NCBI GenBank assembly: GCA_935421135.1
Contig: OW285193.1
Span: 13,874,099-13,938,098, forward strand
DNA from: Bugulina stolonifera
Taxonomy: Eukaryota > Bryozoa > Gymnolaemata > Cheilostomatida > Bugulidae
Direction of reading: 5' to 3'
DNA: 64,000 nt
Shown: piece by piece, positions 1 through 12,648 of the stretch
How the letters are laid out: every line of letters starts with the position of its first letter
Numbering within the stretch: position 1 is the first letter of the stretch
The notes under the pieces: model-generated
What the model saw: only the letters and a program-made list of their open reading frames with translations
What the model was told of the DNA's origin: nothing
The model's database searches: none
Position numbers and translations under genes: made by a program

Positions 1-399
1 AGCAGTCAATATAAAGCAGTGCTACAGAGATAGCCATAGGACTTGCAATGCATTGCGTTGTTTTTTGTGGGCATGACTCTAACTTACTTATTCATCACTG
101 TGCACAAGAGTTATTTATAGAATGACAGTTAGTGTTGGTTCAATAAGATTACTGGGCTATTTGATGTGAGTAGCTTACCTATGTACATAAGTTACAAGTA
201 TAGACTTAGGACAGGCATAGCCATAGGAACTTAACAGGTCTCAATGCTGAATGGAGGTCATAATAGCCATTATTCAAATGAGTTTATCTTGGCTGCCACT
301 AGGTTTACAGAGACAAACAGCACATCAATCTTGATGAAATAAGATGACCAGTATTCTTTGCAAATATTGAATGGTGAGACAGTAGTGGTTTAATAGCGC

Positions 400-1589
400 A
401 AACATGCAGTTTTGGTAACCATGACTCATCCTTTCACACGTTTGTTAAATGAGGTAAGATAGCTAATTTAAGCAGTATTTCAAGGTATGACTTATACCAA
501 GTATTGTTTAGTGAAAAAGAAGGTGAAGAAAGTGATGCTCCATAGAACTAAGGCATTTTTAATTCGTGGGTAAAGCTGAGGAGTTAAAGGTTATTTAAAC
601 TAGCTCAAGACAAATTTTGGGGTCACCATTAGTTATCAAATTCTAATCAAATATATACATGTACATGTACATGCATAACTATAGCCACAGCCCTCGAACA
701 ATAACTTTTAACAATTTTTATATATATTTACATGTAGCTGACAATTAAACCGGTGTTTGCTAATTAGCTGCAAAAATATCTTTTTGGTCTTATATAAATG
801 ACCACAACTAAGGTAAGTGGTGCGACATGCATTAACTTTTAATCAACAGAGTATTCAAAAATATGAATATGGTTTTGTGAGACTTAGTTTAGTTGAAATT
901 ATATTACAAGTGTTCGCTTGTTTCCAAAGGTAATAATGTTTAATGTACTTGCTAGCATCACCTCACCAAATTTACCGTTCTTTATACCGACAACTTGATT
1001 TTCAATCGAGATAGTTTTGACCCTTCAAAAGACAAAACCACTTAACTGAAAAAAAATATGCTCAGTGAATAAAAGAAGAGCAGATCTCACCTTTCTAAGT
1101 GCAGACAACCATATTGACCTGGCCATAATAATTGTTATACTATGGACTGCTGAAATTCAATCTCTTCTAATAAATACTGTACAACACTTATACACTGGAA
1201 AAGGAACTATTCAAATATCATGGACAAAAAATATTTTTGAAGCTAATTAGTAAAGACTGGTTTAATTGTAAGCTAAATACATGTATATATTATGTAAGCT
1301 TGTCAAAACTATTGTTTGTGGGCTGTGGCTATAAATTTGCATGTATATTTTTGATTAGAATCTGATAACTAATGGTGACCATAAAAAAAATCCCGAGCTA
1401 AAACACCACCTCACCCACTGATTAAATAAGCCTTAGTTCTATGGAGCTCCATCTTCTTCCCCTTCCTTTTCATTAAACAATACTTGGTTAAGTCTGACCT
1501 GGAAATACTGCTTAGCTTAGCTATTCTGCCTCATTTGACAAACGTGTGAAAGGAAGAGTAATGGCAAAGTTAACAAAACTGCATGTTTA
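400..1589. mobile_element. foldback-type element with about 400-bp inverted arms
   Basis: The left arm (about 400-795) and the right arm (about 1218-1589) are diverged reverse complements. Shared landmarks are AAACATGCAGTTTTG at the outer ends, CACACGTTTGT, ATACTTGG/CCAAGTAT, the GGTCACCATTAGTTATCA segment and ACAATTAAACC near the inner ends. About 420 bp of unrelated sequence separates the arms, and no open frame there looks like a transposase. The form fits a non-autonomous foldback or MITE-like DNA transposon. I could not define a target-site duplication. Confidence 0.6.
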
Positions 1590-3399
1590 GGCTAGTAAAA
1601 CGGATTTCACCCATTTTTCTTCACAAAGTAGGTTGCATAACCAGGCCAAGTCTCAAATTGCACTTTAAATTAAGTCTTGACTGACCTTTATGGCCATAGC
1701 CAATTAACTGCATTGGCGATATGGTCACTATATTAAAGTGAATGTATGTAAAATTTGAATCTGAGAATTCAGCCTTTTAGACCCAAAAAGACAAAGTTTT
1801 TATTGCAGAAATGGAATCTACAGGTGTGAATTGTATATATAGCAACATTTTCACCATTAATTTTCACTACTAAGTTTAGTAGATTTAGCCTTGAATAACG
1901 CTCCAAAACGCCAACTCGGACGACGGCCATGTTGAATTTGAGCCGCTGTCGCCATACAGTTCATTTTGCAGAGTTTTTTTTGTTCTTGAAAATTCATTTA
2001 TCCTTGTGTTGAGCACCTCTAATCCTTAGTTATTCTATATCAACCTTCTTTTCATCAAATCCAGCAGTGTTTATTTGGTCGATTTTCAGTGAATTTTGGT
2101 CAAACTAGCTCTGAGAGGTGTTTTCAGTGACCTCTGACCCTCAATATGTTGACCATACAGGCTTGAATGAGTAGTGAAACTGAAGCACGTATATGAAAGT
2201 ATCTATGTAACAAAAATTACAGCTCTAAGTATCATACAGTGGCCACAGTAATAATTTGAATGTTCAGGAATTTTAAAAAAGTCCATTTGGAGTTGTCCCC
2301 ACCACATTTTCCCACTTTTCAACGAGCTGCTGCCGGAACCACAGGGGTCAAATAGAAAAAAAATTGGTGGTTTCCCACTACTTTAAGGGTGCTCTTTCTA
2401 CCTGCAAATTTTCAAAAGAATCTGAGTCGGGCCAGCACGCAAATTTGATCAGTCCCCATGGAATGGCCCATAAGCATTTTACAAAGTTGAAGCTCAGGCA
2501 ACGCAATTAATTGAAATGCTTAGAAGAGTACGCCTACTCAGTGATGTGGATCAAAGAATAAGAAAAATTTCATATAGGCCTACATGTTCCGCATTATTTA
2601 GACCAGAAAAATTTGAACTGAACTGCATCATATCTGACCCATTTTTTGTGGTGATGGTTGATGTCCATGACCTTCTTTGGGTGTTAGAATATTAATGTGC
2701 AAATTTAGTATGAGACCCTACAACAGAACAGTGTTATATATGGCTTTGACGAGCCTGAAAAAGGTGGGTCTAGTGTTTTCTCACCAGGATCTCTCGGGAT
2801 GAGGAACAACACCATAGCCATGACCACAAATTATTCAGAGTGTATGACTAGCCTATATTTCTGATGATAAAGAGCTAATAGCAATGACTAATGTCATGAT
2901 TTAGAACGGCCGCCAGAGCAGAGGAAAATCCACCTCAATATCAACCTAAAAGTGCTTATGTTACTCTTCACTACATCTGCCATAACATGTTTATGAGATG
3001 AAAGGAGAAACATACCACCAATCCTGCATGGTGATGTGCTATAAAAATTTCAGACTATGCTGTCAAATTAAATTCACATCTCACTTGAGTGCATTCTCAA
3101 TTGGCTATGGCAAAAATTCAAATTGTTCTGGTAATAAAACATCACTGTTCTATCACTAGCTCAATTCAATTTCAGACAACTACATGTAGTACTGTAGTGA
3201 AACGAACCACGCTGGTGTAGTGGACAAGCAACTCCCAGAGTCTCAAGGTCCATAACATTGTACACTGACATTATAGCCTTAGCGTCTAGCCTCCCTTGAC
3301 TAGCCAGACATTGACTATAATCTTATAATGCATAGACATTACTAGCTACTAGTTACTAGCTACAGCTGCATGTTTGATCCATTCTATGCCTATATTTAC

Positions 3400-3830
3400 T
3401 ATTGTATTTTTACCAGCCAATCATGTCGCTGTATTATCTGATATTATAATCCAACTACTTACGTATTATAGCGTGCTTTATATTATTGTCATTAACCAAT
3501 CATATTGTCGTACTGGTTTACTGCTATTGTATTGGACACATACCTATCGCTAACTAATCATACTTGCCTAGCATGTTTGCAATTACGTAATCATCACCTG
3601 ATTATTGTCTACGTGACGTCGGGCGGAACTATCCATGTTATTGCATCAGTTCCGCACCCGATACCTTATCGGCCTCGGCCGCTCTGTTTACCGGAAATAG
3701 AAATAGTATAAAAGGCTGTGCATTTTCTGTGTCAAATCAGTTGTTGATTGCGCTCTAATAAAGCAACATCTCCTAACTCAAACCTATAGAGGCTTTCTCT
3801 TGTAGGCGGGTAACTCTACCGGCGGATCCA
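3400..3830 (+). mobile_element. LTR-like promoter/polyadenylation cassette (possible solo LTR)
   Basis: A run of CCAAT motifs (near 3417, 3496), a CRE core TGACGTC (3614-3620), a strong TATA box TATAAAAG (3707-3714) and a polyadenylation signal AATAAA (3757-3762) lie in order, with the signal about 50 bp after the TATA box. A start site followed almost at once by a polyadenylation signal is the U3-R-U5 layout of an LTR. No retroelement coding frame is visible on either side, so a solo LTR is the best reading. The ends and a target-site duplication were not established. It could also be an unrelated promoter. Confidence 0.35.
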
Positions 3831-3944
3831 TAGATCCATACGGCTCAAGTTCATCCCCATCCTCGTTTAAGCATATCTCTACACCACTTCTACGACTTAG
3901 GTCGATCCCAGATTCTATATTAATCTAGCGTCGGGCTTAAGATC

Positions 3945-4600
3945 CTAGAATCAGACATGTGCAAAGCAGGCAAATACTCAAGTCAAGAGTCAAGTAAGAG
4001 TATACATTCCCAATTGATAAAAAGTAATTTAGAGTCAACTCATCGGATGAAGCAAGTCAAAAGTAGAGCAAGAGTAAATAAACAGCCATTTTGAAAAGTA
4101 AAGTAAGAGTCAAGCAACTAGTGCCAAAATGCTAGAGTTAGAGTAGAGTCAAAAGTACAGCGGTATGTCAAAGAGAATACCAATGGGAATTTTGTAGAAC
4201 ACAAATTTCTGATGTATACAAGTGTGACAACACACAATAGATAATACTTAGTGTTAGATCCAATTTTCTGTCAGTTAAAGTAGTTCTGAGGAACAAAGGC
4301 TATTTCAAATTTGCACTTATTGTAATGGTAGGTCTGTTTATCTATAAGCCTCTCAGCTTCTCTATGGTGGACAAGATTTATTACATAATTACACCAAACC
4401 AATAGAATTATCATTGATAGCTGAGAGATTAGAGTAAAGTAAGAGTCAAGCATCATGCTTTGTAGGAGAGTAGAAGTAAAAGTCAATTCCCAGCTTTCAC
4501 ACAGTACAAAAGCACAAGTCAATTGAAAGTAATGAAAAGCTGTTGCTCGAGTTAACTTGAGTCGAGTAAAATGACTCGAGTGCCCATGTCTGCCTAGAAT
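3945..4600. mobile_element. ACTC/GAGT-rich repeat with imperfect terminal inverted repeats
   Basis: The segment begins with a motif like CTAGAATCAGACATGTGC and ends with its imperfect inverse (CTAGGCAGACATGGGCAC read on the minus strand). Between them are many degenerate GAGTCAAGTAAGAG-type repeats, ending in ACTCGAG palindromes. This fits a MITE-like element with internal subrepeats. No coding capacity is seen. Confidence 0.35.
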
Positions 4601-5137
4601 ACCAGATCTTTCATTGCACTCCTCTGGAGTATAAAGTCTACAAGACCTACGTCGGTCCTGAGCTCTTCAATGAGTCTCGGCATCGGCCTACGTCTGATAC
4701 ATATCAACAAGAGCACCTATAATAACTGTTCACTCTTTATGTAACGAGCAGAAGGTTACTTGGTCGGCCTCTACCACCTTCCAAGCCCTTCCCATACTAG
4801 CGGTCTATCGGCCCTCGTATGTAAACACACTCAAAAACATTGCAGTACAACCTTATTTTTACAGTCAAAACCTCAATTACTATAGGGGCTTGTATATTGT
4901 CTATGTTGTGATTGCTACAGCATTAGCCTAAGCCAATAATGTAGGCTACTGTGTCGAACATTTTAATGTATTAGATTTATCAGGCTAAATCAAAATGTGT
5001 GTGATTAGAGATGTAAACACTGCCATATTTATTGATTGAAAGTGCAATCTAAAAAATAAGATACTAATTAGTTGCAGGGGCTCTGACATTTATAAGCCTA
5101 CTGAGGGTGACTATCAACACTATGTTTCAGGTTCAGA

Positions 5138-6437
5138 ATGAAGAAGCAGCTATTTGCGGTTGGTTTTAGAGGATTGTGTGGTCAACAGAAACCTGTAAAT
5201 AGGTATAGACAATTCCTATTTGGATCTTATAGAGCACCAAAGCTATATTCATCATCGGTTGGACACACAAGGTGCAGCTTTCATACAACCTCCAGCTTTT
5301 TTAAAGCTTTTGATAATCCACCATCTTCTACTAACAAACATGAACTTGCAGAATTGGAAGGTAGAATGGCAATAGTATTTACATGTAAAGTATGTAATCA
5401 CCGCCAGACAAAGACATTCTCTAAACTCTCTTATCAAAAAGGAATAGTGATTATTGAATGTGCTGGATGTAAGAACAGACATCTTATAGCAGACAACCTT
5501 GGATGGTTTGATCATATCAGCGCAAGGTATGTACCTTAAATCCTAGTAAACATATAATAGATTCCCATGCTACACCTATGTTTGGACACCCATACTAATT
5601 ATCTCTGTCCAGTACTGCTGGCTAGGGTATCCAACATTTTGTAATAGTACTGCCCAAATTGATATCAGATAAGATTGAAAGATACTCAATATTGATGTTT
5701 AGAATTGAAAATCTCAGCATCAGGCCTATTGGCATCACAGACCAGAGTGATGTACAATACATCCCAATCCAAATTGACCACTATTAGATAAATGATTTGA
5801 AACCACCATGTTGCCTACGCTAATAATTTGTTGGTGGAGTCTGGGATATCTGAATATTTTTACTACCATGTGTTGTACCTGTGCTAGTGTACACCGAACA
5901 ACTGAGTAATTTTTATATTATGAAAGTAGCTTATAATAATTGGTCAATTCCCTCTCCTATTTAGGCATGTCTTAGAAAGAATATCCCTAATTATTATTAT
6001 TATTATTGAGTTTATTGCTTATCAATAACAGTAGATTATAGTAAAAGTGTACGCATGTGTAAGATTGCACAAAAGGGAAGCCAGATAGTCCGAGACTAGA
6101 GTCGAGGCAATCCCTGCTCAAGTGTACCGGTGCCGAGGGGAAGCACCCAATTGCAGTACTCTTATCAAACCAGTGTTTGCTGATGGGGATCCCCCCCCCC
6201 CAATTGCTGTATTTCCAGCAGCATCGAAGTATGGGATTATTCTGTCTTCAACAGTTAGGCAATTGCATTTGTTTATCTTTCTACTGTACTGTTGTAGTGC
6301 TATTTGCTTGCTACTCTGTATATAACTCTCATTTTAGAAATATAGAAGAAATTATGAAAGCAAAAGGAGAACTTGTCAAGAAATATACTACAGATGGTCT
6401 ATTGGATGTTGCATCTGAAGAAGCTACAGATCAATGA
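5138..6437 (+). CDS. DNLZ: DNL-type zinc-finger protein, mitochondrial (Hep/Zim17/DNLZ)
   Basis: Two exons, 5138-5526 and 6338-6437, joined in phase (donor AG|GTATGT, acceptor TTTTAG) give about 162 residues, close to vertebrate DNLZ. The N-terminal ~60 residues are basic, Ser/Thr-rich and nearly free of acids, as in a mitochondrial presequence. The DNL zinc finger follows, with knuckles CKVC and CAGC about 37 residues apart, and then the family signature ending in NLGWFDH. The family binds mitochondrial Hsp70 (mortalin) and keeps it soluble for protein import and Fe-S assembly. The start is the first in-frame ATG; an acceptor-like TTTCAG lies 7 bases upstream, so a 5'UTR intron is possible. 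AATAAA at 6505-6510 is the likely polyadenylation signal. Confidence 0.9.
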
Positions 6438-6631
6438 ATTATAATGTACATAATTATTGTATTTTTTACTATAAAATCTTTATACTGTATACTTTACTTT
6501 ACACAATAAACTATTGCTATTGTAACTTAACAAACTTTATTTTAAAAACACAATATTTTATATAAAATATTTAACAATAAAACTTGTTATTTCCAGAAAA
6601 AAACCAACATGGGGGGGGTATATAATAATTG

Positions 6632-8710
6632 AGGTAGCAAGGTGGATAAGTTCAGCACTTGAAGGTAATTCCTTGTTCAGTTTAAATACCATCTTGAAGC
6701 TGAGAGTTCAGGGATTCTAACTCTGTTGATTCATACCCAAGTTGGGGGGGGGGGGGTACACTGCCGACAGCTGATGTGGCCTTAGGTTAATGTCTAGAGC
6801 ACTGGATTTGTAGCAATCTATGCAGTTCTAGTACAAACTATGCAAGTGAACTAGCACATGTTCTGTGGAACAACTTATTGGTACAATAGTATAAGCACAA
6901 CAAAATATTCTACCTGTCTGAAAGTGGGCTGAGCCTTTACTCAATGACCCCAAACCATATTAGTGAAATAGTGTGTAATTGTCCTGGGGCTAATATTTGC
7001 AAGGACTTCAAAATCAAATGGAATATTTTATAAGCCACAGCTGTTTGCCAGTACACTTGTGAGGTATCTGTACATGAACCAGTGGGCTACCATAAGGAAA
7101 GGAATAAACAGTATGTCTATTTTAATTGTCACACCTTACTGTGTATTATCTCCCCTGTTTGAATATTTGACCAAGTTCATAAAACCAGTGCAATTATGAG
7201 CAATTTCTATAGACTGAATAGTTGTTTAAGTAGTAAAGTAGGAAAAGTTTACACTAAAATTTTTTGTATGATGATACGGTTTATGGTTACTATGGTAACT
7301 GGAATGAATTTCTAGATTCCACTAGAGCAAACTGGAGAATGAAGTGAGTGAGTGGAAGTAGAGTGTCAAGTGAAACTGTTAGTTTGTGAAATTCTGAGTG
7401 CAATAAGTCAGAAAGGTTATGAAAAGATTTGATAGTAATTAGCCTCATGTGTTAAAACTATAAGATACATGTATAAGAGTGGTTAATTGCATGTCAGTAA
7501 AAGCATGACATGACTATGTGAAGAACCTAGACTACATGTTATCTTGAACACTATGTTGTGACACCCATATAACAGAGTCATCAGAACAAATGGGGAAAGA
7601 GTAGCGCTGAACTGAAAGTAATGAAATAAACCAGGATAGGATTAAATAATAAGAAAGAAAGATACATGTACTTACAGTCATACATGTACATACAGTCATA
7701 CATGTACATACAGTCATACATGTACATACAGTCATACATGTACATACAGTCATACATGTACATACAGTCATACATGTACATACAGTCATACATGTACATA
7801 CAGTCATACATGTACATACAGTCCTCCACATGCTACTAACAGAGTAGTTGAAGCTGTCTCTTCCTCCACTCTGGGGGTTTGCAATTTCAGGATTTGAACC
7901 AAAGAGTCAAGGACTACGCAAATTAATTTCTATCAAACAAAGGAGGAGACAACTCAAAACCACTAACACATTTATGTGCAGGTACAATGCAAGTTGGGAG
8001 AGTATTAGAGCAGCAAAGATGCAGGAAAATAGGAAAGGGTAAGTGGCAAAAAGTTAAGTTGCTAAAAATAGAGATAATTTGCTATTACTTGGTGGTCAAA
8101 TACAAATAAATGCCCATTGTTGCACTGGTTTTATACTTGTGTAAAAATATTCCTATGGAAAGATAAACCCAAATAGGATGTGGCAGCAAAAACAGATATG
8201 CACTGTTCATTCCTTCTGATATAGTGGGCCAATATCTGTGTACAGACACCTCAATGTATACTGAAAACAGTGTGAAACTTCAAAAACATTCCATCCGAGA
8301 TGAAGCTCTTGACAAATACCTGCACACGAGGAATACACATTTATATCACCAAAGATGATTCGGAATCACTGAGAATGACTCCACCCACTGCAGTGAAGGT
8401 AAAACATTTCTTTGTGACAGAGCTATTGCCCAAATGAGTTGGTACACAAAATACTGTGTCAATTCACTGGCATAGTTTGTACTAGAACTGCATTAGATTG
8501 CTACAAATCCAGTGCTCTAGACATTAACCTAAGGTCACATCAGCCGCTGTGGGCAGTGTACCCCCCCCCCTAATTGGTAGGAGCCAACAGAGTTAGAATC
8601 CCTGAACTCTTAACTTCAAGATGGTATTTAAACTGAACAAGGGATTACCTTTCATGTGCTGGTTGCATCAATTTCTCCACCTTGCTACCCCTATTTTCCT
8701 TTACACTAGT
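6632..8710. repeat. inverted pair of ~550-bp dispersed repeats
   Basis: Copy 1 (about 6632-7160, plus) and copy 2 (about 8120-8700, minus) are diverged copies in opposite orientation. Both start with GTAGCAAGGTGGA, share TTCCTTGTTCAG or a close variant, CTAACTCTGTTG, a long G run, and the stretch from CCTTAGGTTAATGTCTAGAG to GTACAAACTATG. They then continue with weaker similarity. The first ~60 bases resemble a degraded tRNA-like head (A-box-like start, CACTTGAAGG anticodon-arm-like stretch). I infer two insertions of one dispersed family, or the arms of a foldback element. There is no coding sequence in either arm. Confidence 0.5.
7660..7822. repeat. 18-bp minisatellite, ~8-9 copies
   Basis: Tandem copies of CATGTACATACAGTCATA, nearly perfect. 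The unit contains the TACATGTA palindrome that recurs across the window. Open frames through it are repeat translations and not genes. Confidence 0.9.
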
Positions 8711-8813
8711 TAATATATAGAGAGGCCGCAATAGAATGTTCAAACTGTGCTGAAATGTTCCAATTGTGGTGAGATAATCGAGTTGTGGTGCAATATTCTA
8801 GTGGGTACAGCGG

Positions 8814-11800
8814 TTATTTGGAGTTATCTCCTGACTGCGGTTGGTACTGTAGTTTGCCCCAACTATGAGGAGATGCCTTCTTTAAAATCACCTCCACTTT
8901 GGCACCTAATAGTTTAACATTGCTCTTCTCTATGTCTATGACCTGGAATGAAGGATAAAAATATACAATACAACAGAATAAAGCGCAGAAAATTGCAAAA
9001 GTACATTTTTATATGTACATGTATATACATACATGGCATATAGAAAGCCACACTTAGAAATTTCAAGAATACTTAAATTAAACAAGAGCTTCTACAAAAC
9101 TAGTTTGTAGTATATTACCAATTAACAGCTAACACACCTATGTATAACCTGATAATTAATTTGCCGAAACAAGTTGAGAAACACATGAATATCATAATCA
9201 TGGTCAGCCCTCCTACCATCTACTGACTATGGTACACCTTAGTACACAATGTACTTACTCCATTTAGCTCTATAGATTCTGAATATATCTTGTCATCTTC
9301 GTACACAATAAATATATCAACAGACACTTGATTCACTTTGATTATGGTCTTTGTAGGGTCAGCACACTTAGCAAACACAGAGATAGTTACAGTTCCTCCT
9401 GTCTGATGCCAGTCCATTCTACAGTTGTTCTGCTGACTCTTCTCCTACCAACAACATGATAGAATGTAGATCTACCATTCACAGTAGTATACAGTACACG
9501 GACTACAATATTTTACTCATGATTTAAATCCACAACAGATACATACACAAGTCTATATTGGTATAATATAAACCATATTATGATATTGTATACATTGTAC
9601 TGTACATCAGAGAAACTGGACGATAAACAACTAACCTTTAGTGCCACCCACTTATGTTTGCCCGATTCACATCCGATTTGTTCTAAAAATTTATCAAATT
9701 CAGTGGTTTTCTTCTGACAGCATGACCAGTATTTCATCCTAATAACATAATACATTGTATAACAAAATATAATATAAGATAATATAACATATACATTTAG
9801 CTACAGTAAGACAATAAGCAATGTTCTTTTGTAAATCTCAACTCCATCTACATGTACAGGAACCCGAGCTATTTACTGATAAACATAGAAGAGAAGAGAT
9901 CCCTGTAGAAAATAGACACATTGCTAATTGATTGATGACCAGCTGATGCTCGAGTTGTTTTATCATCTTTTATGACTGATTACCCTCTCGATATTTTTGT
10001 ATTAAACAAATTTAAAACACGCAGCAGGTAGATGTGATATTACAACATGCAAATAATAGTCATAGAGAATGGTAGGTCCTAATGATACGTACCCCTCGTG
10101 AAATATTGGTACACCCGGGTGATGGAGACATTCCGTGTCATTAGTCTCTGGGCCCTCGTATCTTGCCTGGCAACTTTTGTTCTTGCAAGCTGTACCAATT
10201 TTTACCTCCTCAGTTGACACTATTAAATATTATCATTGCATGCTAGTTGAGTCTTGCAATGATTATATAGTTGACATTAGCAAGTAACCAAGAAATCGAC
10301 TACAAACTTCGCTCTGTAAAGTTTGAAGCATTCATTTCTTTCATTGTAGTGCGATTACTATAATCATCAATTAACTTTTGCATAGGCCTTTTTCTAAGTA
10401 AAGAACTATTCTTCAAACACCAGAGAACTTGTTCAAATCCTTTTGCCTACACTTTATATTATGAATAGAACAATTCTTTAATACTAGAGAAAAACATACC
10501 TCCATCTGCTAGTTGATCATTCTGGACATTTAGAGCAGCAAGCCTTTTTTCTAAAGCTTGCTTGAGAGTGGCCCCAACAGTATTTGTAAGTTTAACCATA
10601 GGCTCATTCACATCTGGTCTCTCTGAGCGCTGAACAGGTTTAGGTGGGGGTCCCTTAATCACCAGCTCATCGGGTAACGGTTTACTTTCTACTTTGGGAG
10701 CTGGCGGTGGTTTTTCATTACTATGGAAACCATATGTACACCCCTAAAGAAACAATGTAACATTATATCGATATAGTAAGCAATACAGTATGGTATCAAA
10801 TGAAGACAGAACCAGATCTTCATTAGGTTGGAAGCAGTCTTTGCCATCAGTTACATGAATATAATACACATTCCTGTCTATCATATAGCCAAATCATGCA
10901 CGGGGTTACGGTACTATCAATTGCAAAATTTATTTATAGTGTACAAAGCATGTCCCTGAATTCCGAGACGTTGAGACAAAAAATGTTCTGACATCATCTC
11001 TCTACTGATAAATAATACACCTGAATGCTGTTAGATAAATATAGCACTAGACAATACATACTGGCATATCAAGGAAGATCGAGAAGTCTGTACTCTTTTT
11101 ATCACAGCAACTCCAACCTTTCAGTGCATCGTGGAAAACAGGGGCACCTGGGTGATACCTGCATGAATCTACAATTTAAATAATGTATCACAATTAGGAC
11201 CCAAAGCAAAGTGATCTTTTAATCAAATGATTTTAAAAGAACTGATAGTTGGCTGATACAAAAATACTTTCTTTGCTTCCCAGAAATACTGCATAAAATC
11301 TGTCTGAACAACGTACATGTACATTTAAGCATAAGGTAATAAATCTGTTTGTCCTGTTATTAACACCATGTAATGAACGACTCTCCCAAGATTGTCCACT
11401 AACTACATTTGGTGTCATCGATTTGAAGTTGCCTAGCTTCAAATTTAGCACAAACATTGTCTATAAATTTTTTTGACGTTGCTATGTACATGGCCAGTGA
11501 TTCGCTGAAACTCTATCATAATTATGCCTTTTGTTATATAACTATGCATGGGCTTTGGAGTGTCTAAATCAATTGTTAGCCTGAGGCCCATTGAGAAAAG
11601 GCTAAAAATTGAAAGAATAATAATAGAATTATGATGTTTTTTTATGCAAGGAATTTATCTTTTGAGCAGTCAGAGACTCACTTCACATCCATGAAAATAC
11701 CAGTCCCTGACTGAGGGTTGAACCCGGGGCGCTACAGCACCTAATAGCCTAGCACAGTGAACCGAACAAGCTACCACATATTATGGCCACCTTGCTATAC

Positions 11801-12439
11801 ATGCATATAGGGTGTTTGGCCATCTTGTTATAGATCATAACTTTTAATGATTGTTAGAGCAGGTAGGCCCATACACTACAAGGAACTATTCTTTGTAGCA
11901 AATGTGAATTAAGGCTAGTCAAAGGGCTGCTTACTTATGATTTTATAAGCCTTTTCAACTTTCTCACATTTTGTGCTCGAGATTTCGTCAGCATCGTTGT
12001 GCATCTAACAGCAATTTTCCCCCATAAATGCTTATGACATGTGTTTATAAATTCAAATTCAGAAATTAAATTGTGGAACTATTACTTATTTAATTTACTA
12101 GCCTATACAATTTAATTGCACATGTCCTCTTCTCTAACAGTTTTTGGAAAAATTATGTGAAAGTCTTATTTTGAGAATTTACCAAAAATTTAATTTATTA
12201 ACGGAGAAACCCCCATATAGCCCAATTAAATTTAATTTCAGTAATATGAAATTTAATTATATCATTATTATGAATTGGTAGTTTATTAGTTACGTCTAAC
12301 TCAACAGCATGCATCGATAATCGATTAGAAATAAGTCGTTATATTAGTCATTCACCAACAACTACTTGCCTGCTGCGTTCTCGTTTGATATGTAGCTTTT
12401 ATTACATCCTTTTCTGTAACACTGAAGCTCTGACGCCAT
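8814..12439 (-). CDS. CHORDC1: CHORD and CS domain protein (CHORDC1/morgana)
   Basis: Seven exons on the minus strand: 12439-12370, 11168-11062, 10743-10500, 10219-10093, 9738-9636, 9444-9259, 8942-8814. They join in phase to 321 residues (human is about 332). CHORD 1 spans exons 1-3 ([10 protein letters not shown], then [18 protein letters not shown] and CTYG). CHORD 2 spans exons 4-5 ([28 protein letters not shown]). A C-terminal CS (p23-like) domain covers exons 6-7, with the WGKLQ ending typical of the family. The CHORD cysteines and histidines bind zinc; the family is an Hsp90 co-chaperone that restrains ROCK kinases and centrosome duplication. The first intron has a GC donor (AG|GCAAGT); exon 2 restores the codon for Asp, so the join is well supported. 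Confidence 0.95.
11655..11795 (-). mobile_element. tRNA-derived SINE-like fragment
   Basis: Read on the minus strand, a TAGCTTGTTCGG A-box-like block is followed about 45 nt later by GGGTTCAACCC, a full match to the RNA polymerase III B box GGTTCRANNCC. The intervening and 3' sequence does not fold as a good tRNA, so this is more likely a tRNA-derived SINE than a functional tRNA gene. It lies in the first CHORDC1 intron, in the same orientation as that gene. Confidence 0.4.
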
Positions 12440-12648
12440 AATTATTCGATCAATTACTAATGAGTATAAATCTTCTTTAAAATTTCATTCAACTCTTGCA
12501 TACAGGAAGTCGAGAAGTTTCTAGGCAGAAACTATACAATTGGAATCGCTAGGAAAGGAGGGATTCGTGCAATTTTTACTTCAGCAAAGAGAGGGCAACA
12601 ACACTGCCATTATAAGGCACTTGAAATGAAAGCCCTGTTGATCGTAAT

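Larger units (their letters stand above)
1..5137. other. gene-free left flank
   Basis: I see no supportable coding exon here. Open frames are short and show no recognisable family. The stretch holds an inverted-repeat (foldback) element at about 400-1589, an LTR-like segment at about 3400-3830 and a repeat-rich transposon-like segment at about 3945-4600, each listed separately. The rest is AT-rich DNA without visible structure. Confidence 0.6.

Noticed and set aside
3195..3260. tRNA-like A box (TGGTGTAGTGGACAAGC)
   Set aside because: No matching B box or cloverleaf follows, so neither a tRNA nor a SINE can be supported.
3505..3711. 68-codon open frame upstream of the TATA box
   Set aside because: No family is recognised and it lies in the presumed U3 of the LTR-like segment.
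6110..6200. GC-richer block in the DNLZ intron resembling a structured RNA
   Set aside because: No consistent stem set or known RNA family could be made out by eye.
7532..7831. Open frames of repeated YMYDC / TCMTV residues
   Set aside because: They are translations of the 18-bp minisatellite in two frames, with no support as proteins.
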